From the NCBI RefSeq assembly GCF_038002825.1, contig NZ_JBBODF010000001.1, forward strand, positions 3,348,001-3,412,000: a stretch of DNA of 64,000 nt, in the 5' to 3' direction. Below the pieces are notes generated by a model. That model searched no databases and was not told where the DNA came from. It saw nothing but the letters and a program-made list of their open reading frames with translations. The DNA is from Paenibacillus sp. FSL H8-0048 (GTDB taxonomy: Bacteria > Bacillota > Bacilli > Paenibacillales > Paenibacillaceae). Below are positions 18,595-27,701 of this stretch, piece after piece. A program made the position numbers and the translations under genes. The first letter of the stretch is position 1, and the number at the start of each line of letters is the position of its first letter.

Positions 18595-20379
18595 TCACAC
18601 CTTAAAGCGGGTCACCGACTCCCGAAGCTCCGTAAGCAGCAGCTTCAGCTCCGCGATGCCGTTAGCTACAGCGGTGGTTGAGCTGAGCTGCTCATGTGCA
18701 GAAGCAGAGGTCTCTTCGACACCTGCCGCGGATTCCTGGGAGAGTGCCGAGATATGCTGGCTGAACTCGTTCATAGTCTCGCTGGCACCAGTCATTTGCT
18801 GCAGGTCCTGGCCCATCTCGTCGATGGTCACCGCCATCATGCGGACCGAGCCGTTGATCTCGGCAAGCGCGTCACCAGTCTCGACAATCTGCCGGCTGCC
18901 TTGCTCCGTCTTGGCTACTCCGCCGCGCAACTGCTCCACCATGGTTCTGGAGTCGAGCTGGATGCCCTGCGTAATCTCTGTAATCTCCGAGACCGTCCGC
19001 TGCACATCCTCTGACAGCTTCCGTACTTCCTGTGCGACAACAGCGAAGCCGCGTCCGCTGTCACCGGCCCGTGCGGCTTCAATGGCGGCATTGATCGCCA
19101 GCAGATGTGTCTGCTCCGAGATGCTGCGGATGGCCCCCACCAGATGGAAGATGCCTTCATTCTTGCGGTTCAGCTCTTCTACGGTGTCCATAGACTGCGA
19201 GACCGCAGCGGCAATCTCGTTCATCTGCGCCACGGAGCTTTCCATGAGCGCCCGGCCCTTCTCACCCTTTTGCCGTACCTGCTCGGAATGATTGGAGAGA
19301 TCCGTGCCTCTGCCGGCAAAATTCTCAATTAATGTGTTAAGCTCCTCCACCGCCTTGGAGGCATCCACCGCTGCTTCGGCCTGGCTCCCGGAGGCTGTGG
19401 CCAGCTCCTCCATCGTCAGCGCGATCTGGCTGCTGCCTTCCTTTGTATCGGCAATACGATGCATCAGCTCATCGCCCTGCTCCGAAATAATAGTGGATAC
19501 ATTTCGGATCTGGCTGACCATTTCGAGCAGCGTGCGGTTCGTTTCATTTACGGTCTTGGCGAGCAGGCCAATCTCGTCCTTGTTGCGGATCAGCGTCTCT
19601 TCCGCCGTCAGATCCCCGCTTGAAATCTGCTGCAGTTGTGCAGTTACCCTTTTAAGCGGATTGATAATGGTTTTGCGGATAACCGTGTTCGTCAAGCCGA
19701 TCACCAGAAGCGCAGCCAGCACAGTCACAATACTTAACGTCACGGAGGTGTTGAAAATTTTCGCAGAGATTTCACCCTCATTCTCAGCATCCTTGTGACT
19801 GTGTGCTACCAGCGCATCCAGATCCACCTGCATGGAATTAAAAGCGTCAATTCCCTTCTGCGATACCTCCAGAGCTAATTTCTCGTCATTGGAGCTGCTG
19901 AGCAGGATCGCCTGATTGTTGACCGTCAGGAACTCGCCCCATTTCCCGACAAGCGACTGTAATTGCTTCAGCTCCTGATCTCCTTTCAGATTGGCTTTAT
20001 ATTCCTTAAAGGTATCCGATACTTTACGGATGAATTCCGACCGTTCTTCCGCAAGGGCGTTTTTGTCTGCGTTGTCAGTGCTCAGAATATGCTGCAGGCT
20101 GAGTGCCATAACATGCTCTGTGAGGTAATTGACATTATGAATTTTATTCAACTCGGGGATGATGTGATTAATGATCTTCCCGGTATTATTCTGCATGCCG
20201 TTCATTTGATAGAGCGACACCCCGCCGCTGATCAGAACGAATACAGCCAGAGCCGCATAACCGGATGCGATTTTGAAGCCAATGCTTTTTCCGCCGCTGG
20301 ACAGCTTCGCCTGCTGCTTCTTGCCTGCTCCCTTCCTCCCTTTTCCTAACAAATCCTTCAGTCGCTGACCTATGCCCAC
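18595..20379 (-). CDS. methyl-accepting chemotaxis protein
   Basis: Chemoreceptor of 594 residues that senses an extracellular cue and controls CheA. Order: a Lys-rich cytoplasmic start, membrane segment 1 (about 35-57, [16 protein letters not shown]), a 4HB-type helical sensor (about 60-215), membrane segment 2 (about 218-240), HAMP (about 240-295) and the MCP signalling domain. The hairpin tip is present ([42 protein letters not shown], about residues 415-457). GTG 20379 is chosen because AAGGGGG lies 9 bases upstream; an in-frame ATG at 20427 has no ribosome site. No C-terminal CheR-binding pentapeptide is seen. The ligand is unknown. Confidence 0.95.
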   Translation of the reverse strand: MGIGQRLKDLLGKGRKGAGKKQQAKLSSGGKSIGFKIASGYAALAVFVLISGGVSLYQMNGMQNNTGKIINHIIPELNKIHNVNYLTEHVMALSLQHILSTDNADKNALAEERSEFIRKVSDTFKEYKANLKGDQELKQLQSLVGKWGEFLTVNNQAILLSSSNDEKLALEVSQKGIDAFNSMQVDLDALVAHSHKDAENEGEISAKIFNTSVTLSIVTVLAALLVIGLTNTVIRKTIINPLKRVTAQLQQISSGDLTAEETLIRNKDEIGLLAKTVNETNRTLLEMVSQIRNVSTIISEQGDELMHRIADTKEGSSQIALTMEELATASGSQAEAAVDASKAVEELNTLIENFAGRGTDLSNHSEQVRQKGEKGRALMESSVAQMNEIAAAVSQSMDTVEELNRKNEGIFHLVGAIRSISEQTHLLAINAAIEAARAGDSGRGFAVVAQEVRKLSEDVQRTVSEITEITQGIQLDSRTMVEQLRGGVAKTEQGSRQIVETGDALAEINGSVRMMAVTIDEMGQDLQQMTGASETMNEFSQHISALSQESAAGVEETSASAHEQLSSTTAVANGIAELKLLLTELRESVTRFKV

Positions 20380-20580
20380 ACTTGTGTGCCCCCTTGAAAT
20401 AATCTGGATGATCCCACCGATTTCCATCTGTTTACATTCGTTTTCATAAAAAAAGCAAAAAAAAATAGGTTATATGTACTATGTCGGCAGCAGGCGGCTA
20501 AAAATTTATATGTTTCTTTCGATGTAAGGTTTTACCTGCCAGCCCAGGCAGCGGACAGGTAAAGGTTCCACTATATAGGT

Positions 20581-21990
20581 CTAATCCAGATCGTATATCG
20601 AGCCGACCTTCAGCCCGTACAGCTCGTTGTAGATTTTCTCGGCAAAAGCGTCGGTCATTCCGGCAATATAATCGGTCACCATATGCTCCCAGGTCCAGAT
20701 CGGTCTGGCTGACTTCTGGTCCTTCTCGAACCGCTGCAGCCAGTCGGAAGGGATAATGCTCCGGGATGTCTCGGGATCAAGGAACGCCTCCCACAGCCGC
20801 CGCAGTATCCACTCGCTCCGTTTCTGCAGACGCTGTACGCGCAAATCGCGGATCATCGTTACCCAGGCGAAGCTTTTGAGCACACTGACGGTCCGCAGCA
20901 TGTCCTCATCCTCCTTGCCTTCCTTAATGAAGGTAACCTTCTTCCAGTCCCCGTCCCCGATCACGCCGAGGCTGGCGACAAAGGTACTGACCCAATAGGC
21001 CTTAACTTCACGGCGGGTGCGGGAGTAGTCATTCTCACAGGTCGGCATCTTCTCCTTCCAGACCCGCAGGAACGAACTCAGCACCTCCTCCACCTTGAAG
21101 CGGATCGCGGACTTGTTCCAGCCGGACCAGAAGGCATCCTCAAGCGTGGTGATTTTCTCGACAATCAGCCGCTGGATATAGTCGTCATGCATGAAATGCT
21201 CATGCACCTCAATCTTCCCGGCTTTGATACCGTCCTCCAGATCATGCGCCGAATAAGCAATATCGTCACACAGGTCCATCAGCTGCGCTTCCAGCGTTTT
21301 TTTGCCTGCCGGAATTCCCCACTGGGTGCGGATCTCGTGGATATACTCCCATTCGTGCAGATACATGCCCTTCTTCAGCACTGTCCCGGGAAAAGGATAT
21401 TTGTTAATGCCCAGCAGCACCGCGTCCGAGAGGTTCAGGCCGTCGATATTCTCGCGCTTCTCCAGGAACATAATCAGGCGGAAGTTGTGGGCGTTGCCTT
21501 CAAAATGCTCATATTTGCGCTTCATACTCTCATGAATCGTCTGCTGCTGAACGGGCCCTGCCCCGGACTTGGCTACCGCCTCCACCGTCTTGCGGGTCAC
21601 CAGCTTCTCCAGCAGGTTGTCCAGCACCTCTTCTCCCTTATGCCCGAACGGGGGATGTCCGAAGTCATGGGCGATGGCCGCACATTCCACCACCTCGGGA
21701 TCAATGACCAGGCCCGGATTGTCCGCAGCTCCTGTCTCTACTTCCGGGTAAGAACGCAGCAGACTCTTGGCCGCTTCACGGGCAATCTGCGCCACCTCCA
21801 GCGAGTGGGTCAGGCGCGTCCGGTAGTAATCCCCGGTTCCGGCTCCGAATACCTGGGATTTGCCCTGCAGCCGCCGGAAGGTCGGCGAATGGATCAGACG
21901 CGAATAGTCGCGTTCATATGCGGCTCTGGAGGTCTCCAGCTTCGTGATTTCGGGATATTGTCTATGCTCTCTTTGTTCAATCAGTGTCAT
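20581..21990 (-). CDS. dGTP triphosphohydrolase (HD domain)
   Basis: Hydrolyses dGTP to deoxyguanosine and triphosphate; 469 residues. The HD metal-binding set is clear: RLTHSLEVAQIAREA near residue 70 (His), IAHDFGHPPFGHKGEE near 115 (HD), and DLCDDIAYSAHDLEDG near 245 (Asp). RDYSRLIHSPTFRRLQGKSQVF is the standard N-terminal block. ATG 21990 is chosen, with AGGGG 8 bases upstream; an alternative ATG lies at 22041. The open frame extends far upstream to 22713, but that part overlaps the divergent deacetylase gene and has no family similarity. Confidence 0.93.
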   Translation of the reverse strand: MTLIEQREHRQYPEITKLETSRAAYERDYSRLIHSPTFRRLQGKSQVFGAGTGDYYRTRLTHSLEVAQIAREAAKSLLRSYPEVETGAADNPGLVIDPEVVECAAIAHDFGHPPFGHKGEEVLDNLLEKLVTRKTVEAVAKSGAGPVQQQTIHESMKRKYEHFEGNAHNFRLIMFLEKRENIDGLNLSDAVLLGINKYPFPGTVLKKGMYLHEWEYIHEIRTQWGIPAGKKTLEAQLMDLCDDIAYSAHDLEDGIKAGKIEVHEHFMHDDYIQRLIVEKITTLEDAFWSGWNKSAIRFKVEEVLSSFLRVWKEKMPTCENDYSRTRREVKAYWVSTFVASLGVIGDGDWKKVTFIKEGKEDEDMLRTVSVLKSFAWVTMIRDLRVQRLQKRSEWILRRLWEAFLDPETSRSIIPSDWLQRFEKDQKSARPIWTWEHMVTDYIAGMTDAFAEKIYNELYGLKVGSIYDLD

Positions 21991-22182
21991 CTCCGCTGCC
22001 CCTATTCCTTGATCTGTATTTAGTAACTTATTATAAGTCATTTCCGCCGGAACTTTCACTCTAAAATGCAAATCACCCTGCGGGCTGCTATAAATGCATA
22101 GCAACCAAGGGGGATAGAGCATTCTAAGACTTAAGCAGCAGGAACCGCTTATAAAAACAAGTGTGGAGTGAATCTGAGAGCT

Positions 22183-22959
22183 ATGAGAACAGCCACCCGA
22201 ATAACCGCCGCAGTTCTTGCAATACTGACGCTGATGCACAGCCCTTCCGATCTGGCCCTGGGCAGTCCGGGCAAGGCAAAAAACCGCTATTACTATGAGG
22301 AGCGCGGCGATATGATCTGGGAAGTGCGCACCAGCCAGAAGGTGATTGCCCTGACCTTCGATGACGGACCGGACCCCCTGGAGACGGACAGCATTCTGGA
22401 GGTGCTGCATGAGTATGATGCGAAATGTACGTTTTTTGCGATTGGCAAGCGGATCGCTGCCTATCCCGATGTCGCCAGACGCGTAATTAATGAAGGACAC
22501 GAGCTGGCGAACCATACCTATAACCATGTCTATTTCAAAAGGCCAATCTCCGGGAAGCAGATTCAGGAGGAGCTCGCGCTGACGGAGCAGGAAATTATGA
22601 AGATATCCGGCAGGCACAGCAGCCTGTTCAGACCGCCGGGCGGAATGTACGACGAGACCCTGATCGATGTGTCCAACAGCATGGGCCTGAAGCCCGTACT
22701 GTGGTCCTGGCATCAGGACACCCGCGACTGGAACCGCCCCGGCGTCTGGAACATCTCAAGCCGGGTGATCCGCAATGCGAGGAGCGGGGATATTGTCCTG
22801 TTCCACGACCATGTCCACGGGCCGTCACAGACGAAGGAAGCGCTGAAGATCATTCTGCCTGAGCTGAAGAAGCAGGGCTTCCGGTTCGTGACCGTGTCGG
22901 AGCTGATTGAGTTATCCGATGTGCAGCAGGCGAAGACGGACCGGCATATGACCTATTAG
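22183..22959 (+). CDS. polysaccharide deacetylase (NodB domain)
   Basis: Secreted CE4 carbohydrate deacetylase of about 258 residues acting on peptidoglycan or another GlcNAc polymer. A short N-terminal hydrophobic signal precedes the NodB domain (about residues 50-240). All five CE4 motifs are visible: TFDDGPDPLETDS, HELANHTYNH (metal-binding His pair), FRPPGGMYDE, LWSWHQDTRDW, and IVLFHDHVHG. The start is uncertain: ATG 22183 is used, but a GTG at 22168 is in frame and neither has a strong ribosome site. It is divergent from the dGTPase gene. Confidence 0.93.
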   Translation: MRTATRITAAVLAILTLMHSPSDLALGSPGKAKNRYYYEERGDMIWEVRTSQKVIALTFDDGPDPLETDSILEVLHEYDAKCTFFAIGKRIAAYPDVARRVINEGHELANHTYNHVYFKRPISGKQIQEELALTEQEIMKISGRHSSLFRPPGGMYDETLIDVSNSMGLKPVLWSWHQDTRDWNRPGVWNISSRVIRNARSGDIVLFHDHVHGPSQTKEALKIILPELKKQGFRFVTVSELIELSDVQQAKTDRHMTY

Positions 22960-23073
22960 AGGCCTTCCCCGGATTGCACAGGTTCTCAAAATAAGGTAGT
23001 CTTGAGCATAATAAGGCTATGCTAATATGGCTATTTGTGAATCTGCCAGTCCATCCCCCAGGAGGGTTAATAT

Positions 23074-24099
23074 ATGACCGAGAATACTTCCTATACAACC
23101 GAGGAAATCGCCCGGCTGCTCAAAATCTCCAAGCTCAAGGTCTATGATCTGATCAAAAAGGGCGAGCTGCCCTCTTACCGCGTCGGCAAGCAAATGCGCG
23201 TGGACCTCTCCGATCTGGAGAAGTACAAGCAGAATTCCCGCAACAGCGGGGCCTATGCAAATCCGCTGCCCGGGGGCGGACTAACCGAAGCTGCACTGCC
23301 GCAGGCCCAGCCATCGCAGCAGACGGGGCCGCCGTTCGCCGCGCCTTATCAGGCCTTCGCCTCCCCGCCGCCGCACAGCATGAAGAGCAGCAGTATAAAT
23401 GTAGTCATTACCGGCCAGGATATGTCACTTGATATTCTGGCGACCCATCTGGAGCGGACCCTGCCGTCCACCCGTCCGCTCCGTTCCTATGCGGGCAGTC
23501 TGGACAGCCTCATAGCCATGTATCAGGGTGAATCCGATATTGTAAGCACCCATCTGCTGGACGGCGACAGCGGTGAATATAACCTGCCTTATATCCGCAA
23601 GCTGCTCGTAGGCTTCTCCTATATAGTGGTGCATCTGCTGACACGCAGCGCAGGCTTCTATGTGCAGAAGGGTAATCCGCTGGGCATCCGCAATTGGGGT
23701 GACCTCCGGCAGGACGGAGTGACGCTGATTAACCGTGAACGCGGCTCCGGCGCCCGGGTGCTGCTGGATGAACAACTGCGCCTGCATGGAATTCCGTCAT
23801 CAGGTTTGAATGGATATACTAATGAAGAGAACAGTCATCTGGCAGTAGCCAGTCTGGTGGCGAGAGGCGGGGCGGATGTGGGCATCGGCACCGAGAAAGC
23901 AGCCAAAATCATTGAAGGCATCGACTTCATTCCGCTGATCCGCGAGCGCTACGATCTGGTCATGGTGAAGAAGCCGGAGAATGAAGCCTGGATTAATGCC
24001 ATTCTGGATATTCTGCGCTCGGAGGCGTTCCGCAGTGAGCTAAGCTCGATTCACAGCTATGACCTGAGTGAGACGGGAGATATTATTTACGAGACTTGA
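23074..24099 (+). CDS. HTH plus periplasmic-binding-like regulator, YvgK type
   Basis: Probable molybdate-responsive regulator of 341 residues. An excisionase-type MerR-like HTH_17 fills residues 1-50 (YTTEEIARLLKISKLKVYDLIKKGELPSYRVGKQMRVD). A Pro/Ala-rich linker (55-105) leads to a PBP-like domain (PF12727, about 108-330) with INRERGSGARVLLDEQL and ADVGIGTEKAA, the pattern of B. subtilis YvgK and other ModA-related sensors. In B. subtilis yvgK sits with the molybdate transporter genes; here the modAB pair lies about 13 kb away. It is followed 39 bp later by the Btr-like gene on the same strand. Molybdate binding is inferred from the family. Confidence 0.8.
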   Translation: MTENTSYTTEEIARLLKISKLKVYDLIKKGELPSYRVGKQMRVDLSDLEKYKQNSRNSGAYANPLPGGGLTEAALPQAQPSQQTGPPFAAPYQAFASPPPHSMKSSSINVVITGQDMSLDILATHLERTLPSTRPLRSYAGSLDSLIAMYQGESDIVSTHLLDGDSGEYNLPYIRKLLVGFSYIVVHLLTRSAGFYVQKGNPLGIRNWGDLRQDGVTLINRERGSGARVLLDEQLRLHGIPSSGLNGYTNEENSHLAVASLVARGGADVGIGTEKAAKIIEGIDFIPLIRERYDLVMVKKPENEAWINAILDILRSEAFRSELSSIHSYDLSETGDIIYET

Positions 24100-24138
24100 A
24101 AAGATCTGCTATTTTTCCGGCCGAACGAGGAGGTACGC

Positions 24139-25776
24139 ATGTTATCCACAATACCGCAGGCAGCATTCAGGCCGGAGCGCTTGTTTTTTTCAAGCATACA
24201 CAGCTATTACGGAAGATTTGCACAAGGGGAGTCTTTGCCCCGCAGGGTCCTTCACCGCCATGCCTTGTGTTATGTTACAGCAGGTAAAGGGCAGATTATC
24301 CTAAATGGGAGGACGCTTACGGCGAATAAAGGAGATTTCTTTTTGTTATTGCCCGAAACTTCGGTGGAAGGCAAAGCGCTGACGACAGAACCGCTGCATT
24401 ATATGATCATTTTCTTCTCCTGTATCCAGCTTCGTACAAATCGCAGGCAACAGCAGCTCCACCCTCCGGAATTTCCAATTAGCGGGAAGCTTGAAGCTTC
24501 CGGCCATCCACAGGCTGCAGAGATCACCCGCCACATGACCTCCTTTCACCGTACCCGTGACCCGGAGGATATGATGCACGCCAAATACCGGCTGCAGCTG
24601 CTGCTCGCGATGCTCCTTCAACCAAGTAAGCGTATTGTGCAGGACAAGGCTGTAGGGATGGACATTGTGCTTGCCCACATGAAGAACAACTACAACCAAG
24701 AGCTTAAAGTCGGGCAACTGGCTCTAATGGCGGGCTTAAGCACCAATCATTTTATCAGAGCGTTCAAGCAGCTTACACAAAAGACTCCTATGACTTATTT
24801 AATGGAGGAGCGGATAAAAAGGGCCAAGCAACTGTTGTTCTCTTCTGAACGGGTCAAGCAGATCGCCAAGGAAGTGGGCTATAAGGACGAGCATTATTTT
24901 AGCCGGGTGTTCAAAAAATCGGAAGGCGTGGCACCGGCCAGCTACCTCAAAAATAATCATATCCGTATTGCTGTTCTCTACTATGGTCTGGATGATTACC
25001 TGATGACACTTGGACTGGCGCCAGTGACTGCGCTGTCTTACCGGGAGCGGGTGTCAAGAAATTACAGCCTCCCCCACTCCGGTATACTGGAGCAGGACAT
25101 AGTCCGCCTGAACGGTTCCCGGTTGAATTATGAAGAGCTGGCACGGGTGAAGCCTGATCTGATTATTGGGAGCGACCGCCTGTTACCAGGCGAGGTCCTG
25201 GAGTCCATCGCACCGACGGTTGTTCTTATGCATACCGATAATGTGGAGCAGCAGTTGTCAAGGTTGTCCCGTATTCTGGGCAGAGAGCAGCAGGCTGACG
25301 ATTGGATGAACCGCTACGCAGAGCAGAAGCACCTCCTTAGATCACAGCTGGAGGCACAGGATGTGCTGCCCACCGTTTCTTTTATCAGAGTCAGCTCTGA
25401 ATTCTACCGCTTGTACGGCGCCTCCAATCAGACAGGAACTCTGCTATACCAGGATCTTGGACTGCGTCCTCCCTCCTCAACCCTTGAGCAGACGGGAGCA
25501 GTGGATTTCGAGATTCATGAGCTTCCCCGGTATAATCCGGGAACCATCTTTTTGGCTGCGGACCCTACCCTTGAATCGAGACAACGGCTGGAAGCCCTGC
25601 TCTCGTCCAGAGAATGGTCTTCACTGGATGCAGTGAAGCAGTCCCGGGTATTCGATGCCGGAGATCTGTTGTTCAAAACACTCGGACCCTCAGGCAGAAA
25701 GTGGGCCATGTCGTATGTTGCATCCCGGATTAGCAGACCGGCCGATAGAATTATCCACGCCAACACAGGGTTATAA
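24139..25776 (+). CDS. Btr-like AraC regulator with siderophore-binding domain
   Basis: Transcription activator of 545 residues fused to a ligand sensor. Residues about 15-150 form an AraC-type cupin arm. Residues about 175-275 form the double HTH (LKVGQLALMAGLSTNHFIRA and later ERVKQIAKEVGYKDEHYFSRVFK). Residues about 277-545 form a BtuF/FeuA-like binding domain (IRIAVLYYGLDDYLMTLGLAP, VKPDLIIG, FLAADPTLESRQR). B. subtilis Btr has this architecture and activates feuABC when bacillibactin binds. GAGGAGG precedes ATG 24139. The siderophore-binding lipoprotein gene follows 81 bp downstream, behind a Fur-type box, which fits local activation. Confidence 0.92.
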   Translation: MLSTIPQAAFRPERLFFSSIHSYYGRFAQGESLPRRVLHRHALCYVTAGKGQIILNGRTLTANKGDFFLLLPETSVEGKALTTEPLHYMIIFFSCIQLRTNRRQQQLHPPEFPISGKLEASGHPQAAEITRHMTSFHRTRDPEDMMHAKYRLQLLLAMLLQPSKRIVQDKAVGMDIVLAHMKNNYNQELKVGQLALMAGLSTNHFIRAFKQLTQKTPMTYLMEERIKRAKQLLFSSERVKQIAKEVGYKDEHYFSRVFKKSEGVAPASYLKNNHIRIAVLYYGLDDYLMTLGLAPVTALSYRERVSRNYSLPHSGILEQDIVRLNGSRLNYEELARVKPDLIIGSDRLLPGEVLESIAPTVVLMHTDNVEQQLSRLSRILGREQQADDWMNRYAEQKHLLRSQLEAQDVLPTVSFIRVSSEFYRLYGASNQTGTLLYQDLGLRPPSSTLEQTGAVDFEIHELPRYNPGTIFLAADPTLESRQRLEALLSSREWSSLDAVKQSRVFDAGDLLFKTLGPSGRKWAMSYVASRISRPADRIIHANTGL

Positions 25777-25811
25777 TCCATTGAAAAGTATGGATCGTTC
25801 TCCTATCATAA

Positions 25812-25826
25812 TGATAATGATTATTA
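25812..25826 (+). promoter_or_regulatory. Fur box
   Basis: TGATAATGATTATTA matches the 7-1-7 Fur consensus TGATAATNATTATCA at all but one position. It lies about 30 bp before the lipoprotein start, in the gap after the Btr-like gene, so the downstream genes are likely iron-repressed. Confidence 0.85.
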
Positions 25827-25857
25827 TTATCTATTGCACAAAGGAGACTAGAAATAA

Positions 25858-26865
25858 ATGAAGCGAATGAAATCCCTCCAGTTCCTGCTCCTTGCCGTGC
25901 TGCTGCTGATACTGGCTGCGTGCAGCAATGGAGCAGGACAACCACAACCGGCTTCTGAAGAACCGCGTCCCTCCGCCTCCCAAACCAGCGGTCAGGGAGC
26001 TGCGGAACCGGGCACACGCACAATTACCCACCTTAAGGGAGAAGCTGTGATTCCGGCCAAAATCGAAAAAATCGTTGTTCTCACAGCAGAGTACATAGAT
26101 CATCTGTTGACTATCGGAGAGAAGCCCTCCGGTGTAAACACCGAGGTCCGGTACGGAGGAGAGTATCTTCCCTATCTGGCTGACAAGCTGCAGGGTGTAC
26201 AAACCGTAGGTTCGGCAGATAATCCCAACCTTGAGGCCATTACCTTGCTTGATCCGGATGTGATTCTTATTGAGAGCAGGACGGCCGAGAATTCGTATGA
26301 GCAACTGAACAAAATCGCCCCTACCATCGTTCTTGGAAATGAATGGCTTGATTATGGAGACGATACTTCCTTTTGGACCAAGGATCTGCTAACCATTGCG
26401 GAGATGTACGACAAGACGGACCTGGCGAAGGAAAAAATTGCTGAACTGGAACAGAAAACGGTCCAGGCCAGCGGGAAAATCAAAGCGCTGGACAACAAAA
26501 AACTCGCCTACCTCCGTGTACGGGAGAAGACACTCCAAGTGTACGCACAGCAAGGTCATCCAACCAATGCATTACTCTACCAGGATCTCGGGTTCGAACC
26601 TGCCGCACTTACGCCGGAAGACCAAAGAGCAGATTTATCCTTGGAGAAAATACCGGAGCTGGGAGCAGACTTTATCGTCCTTGAGGTCGATTCCAATGCC
26701 CGCGATTTCCTGAACAGCATGCAGGCCAGCCCGCTCTGGAAGAACATCCCTGCCGTACAGGGAGGAAAGGTTCATGAGACCGATTCCTTCTGGCTCTTCA
26801 AGGGCTGGGGAGTGATCGGCCGGGGTGAAATTATTGATGAAATCATGGCATGGCTAGAGCAATGA
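25858..26865 (+). CDS. iron-siderophore ABC transporter binding lipoprotein
   Basis: Extracellular lipoprotein of 335 residues that captures ferric siderophore for an ABC permease. The signal peptide ends in a lipobox LILAACSNG, with the lipidated Cys at about residue 22. A Ser/Pro/Glu-rich linker follows, then the FepB/FeuA-type type-III binding fold: TITHLKGEAVIPAKIEKIVVL, LLDPDVILIESRT, and HPTNALLYQDLGFEPAAL. AAAGGAG is about 11 bases before ATG 25858. A Fur box is just upstream and the Btr-like regulator gene precedes it. No permease or ATPase is adjacent, so these partners must lie elsewhere. Confidence 0.93.
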   Translation: MKRMKSLQFLLLAVLLLILAACSNGAGQPQPASEEPRPSASQTSGQGAAEPGTRTITHLKGEAVIPAKIEKIVVLTAEYIDHLLTIGEKPSGVNTEVRYGGEYLPYLADKLQGVQTVGSADNPNLEAITLLDPDVILIESRTAENSYEQLNKIAPTIVLGNEWLDYGDDTSFWTKDLLTIAEMYDKTDLAKEKIAELEQKTVQASGKIKALDNKKLAYLRVREKTLQVYAQQGHPTNALLYQDLGFEPAALTPEDQRADLSLEKIPELGADFIVLEVDSNARDFLNSMQASPLWKNIPAVQGGKVHETDSFWLFKGWGVIGRGEIIDEIMAWLEQ

Positions 26866-27653
26866 GTGGCGTTGTACCTTTTGGCAGCCAGTGGAGACAA
26901 GCTTTCATGCAGCAGCATTTTGCCGTGACTGTCGCGGAGAAACGGAGTACTTCTTTTCCGTTCAGTACAGAGGATCTATTGGACGAAGCGAAGCTTCCGC
27001 TCATTATCGGGCAGCAATCACTTCAGCTTGGGCAGCCTCCAGGAATTGTAGTAGGAACTTTGTTTGCCAAAAGGTACTCGGTGTTGATCATGGGACTGGC
27101 CGCCTCCATCACACTCTTCGATACCCCGCTCTCTCTGCTGCCCGGCGCTTTACGGTTCAGACTGACGGATGCAGGAATGATGCATTATGAAGCAGAAAGG
27201 GCCGCCACGGACAAATGGCCTGCTAACTCTTCGGAAGTCCGTCAAGCCTGCCTTGCCGATTATATGGATCGCCTGCTGGCACATTTACGGCAGGTGCTCC
27301 AGTCTGTATCAGGGTATACGGGAGCTCAGGAGAAAGTCATGTGGTCGCTGATTGCGCATAATTTGCATAACCTGTATGGACGGCTGCATACGGACAAGGG
27401 ACTCTGGGACTCTGAGGACCGGGGCCGGATCATAGGCAAGGATTATACTACCCTGCTTCAGCCGGAGAAGCCGGATGAATTATCCATGCGGTTCCGGCGG
27501 TATGAGCATCCGAAGCTGCGTGGCCATTCATTATATCTTCGCAAGCATTGCTGCCTGGCCTACCGGATCAGGATTGGGCCTGATGCCGGAGAGTATTGCA
27601 GCACTTGCCCCAAGCTATCCCCGGAAGAGCGAGGGCGTATATTAGATGAATAA
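26862..27653 (+). CDS. FhuF-like ferric siderophore reductase
   Basis: Probable [2Fe-2S] protein of about 263 residues that reduces ferric siderophores to release iron. The C-terminus carries the FhuF cysteine signature CC...C..C (HCCLAYRIRIGPDAG then EYCSTCPKL), with 14 residues between the Cys pair and the third Cys, slightly longer than the E. coli spacing. The rest is the helical FhuF/IucA-type domain. ATG 26862 overlaps the TGA of the binding-protein gene as ATGA, suggesting coupled translation; an in-frame ATG at 26850 is possible. Its place after the siderophore-binding gene supports the role. Confidence 0.82.
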   Translation: MSGVVPFGSQWRQAFMQQHFAVTVAEKRSTSFPFSTEDLLDEAKLPLIIGQQSLQLGQPPGIVVGTLFAKRYSVLIMGLAASITLFDTPLSLLPGALRFRLTDAGMMHYEAERAATDKWPANSSEVRQACLADYMDRLLAHLRQVLQSVSGYTGAQEKVMWSLIAHNLHNLYGRLHTDKGLWDSEDRGRIIGKDYTTLLQPEKPDELSMRFRRYEHPKLRGHSLYLRKHCCLAYRIRIGPDAGEYCSTCPKLSPEERGRILDE

Positions 27654-27689
27654 GCAACGCCCCTCACCGGTTCGGGAGGGGCGTTGCTT
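27652..27689. terminator. bidirectional terminator
   Basis: AAGCAACGCCCCTC at 27652-27665 pairs with GAGGGGCGTTGCTT at 27676-27689, perfect over 14 bp. It overlaps the FhuF-like stop codon and separates it from the convergent lyase gene. Confidence 0.9.
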
Positions 27690-27701
27690 TGTTCTGTTCT
27701 G

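Noticed and set aside
21991..22713. N-terminal extension of the dGTPase to 710 residues
   Set aside because: It overlaps the divergent deacetylase gene and has no similarity to the family; ATG 21990 has a proper ribosome site.
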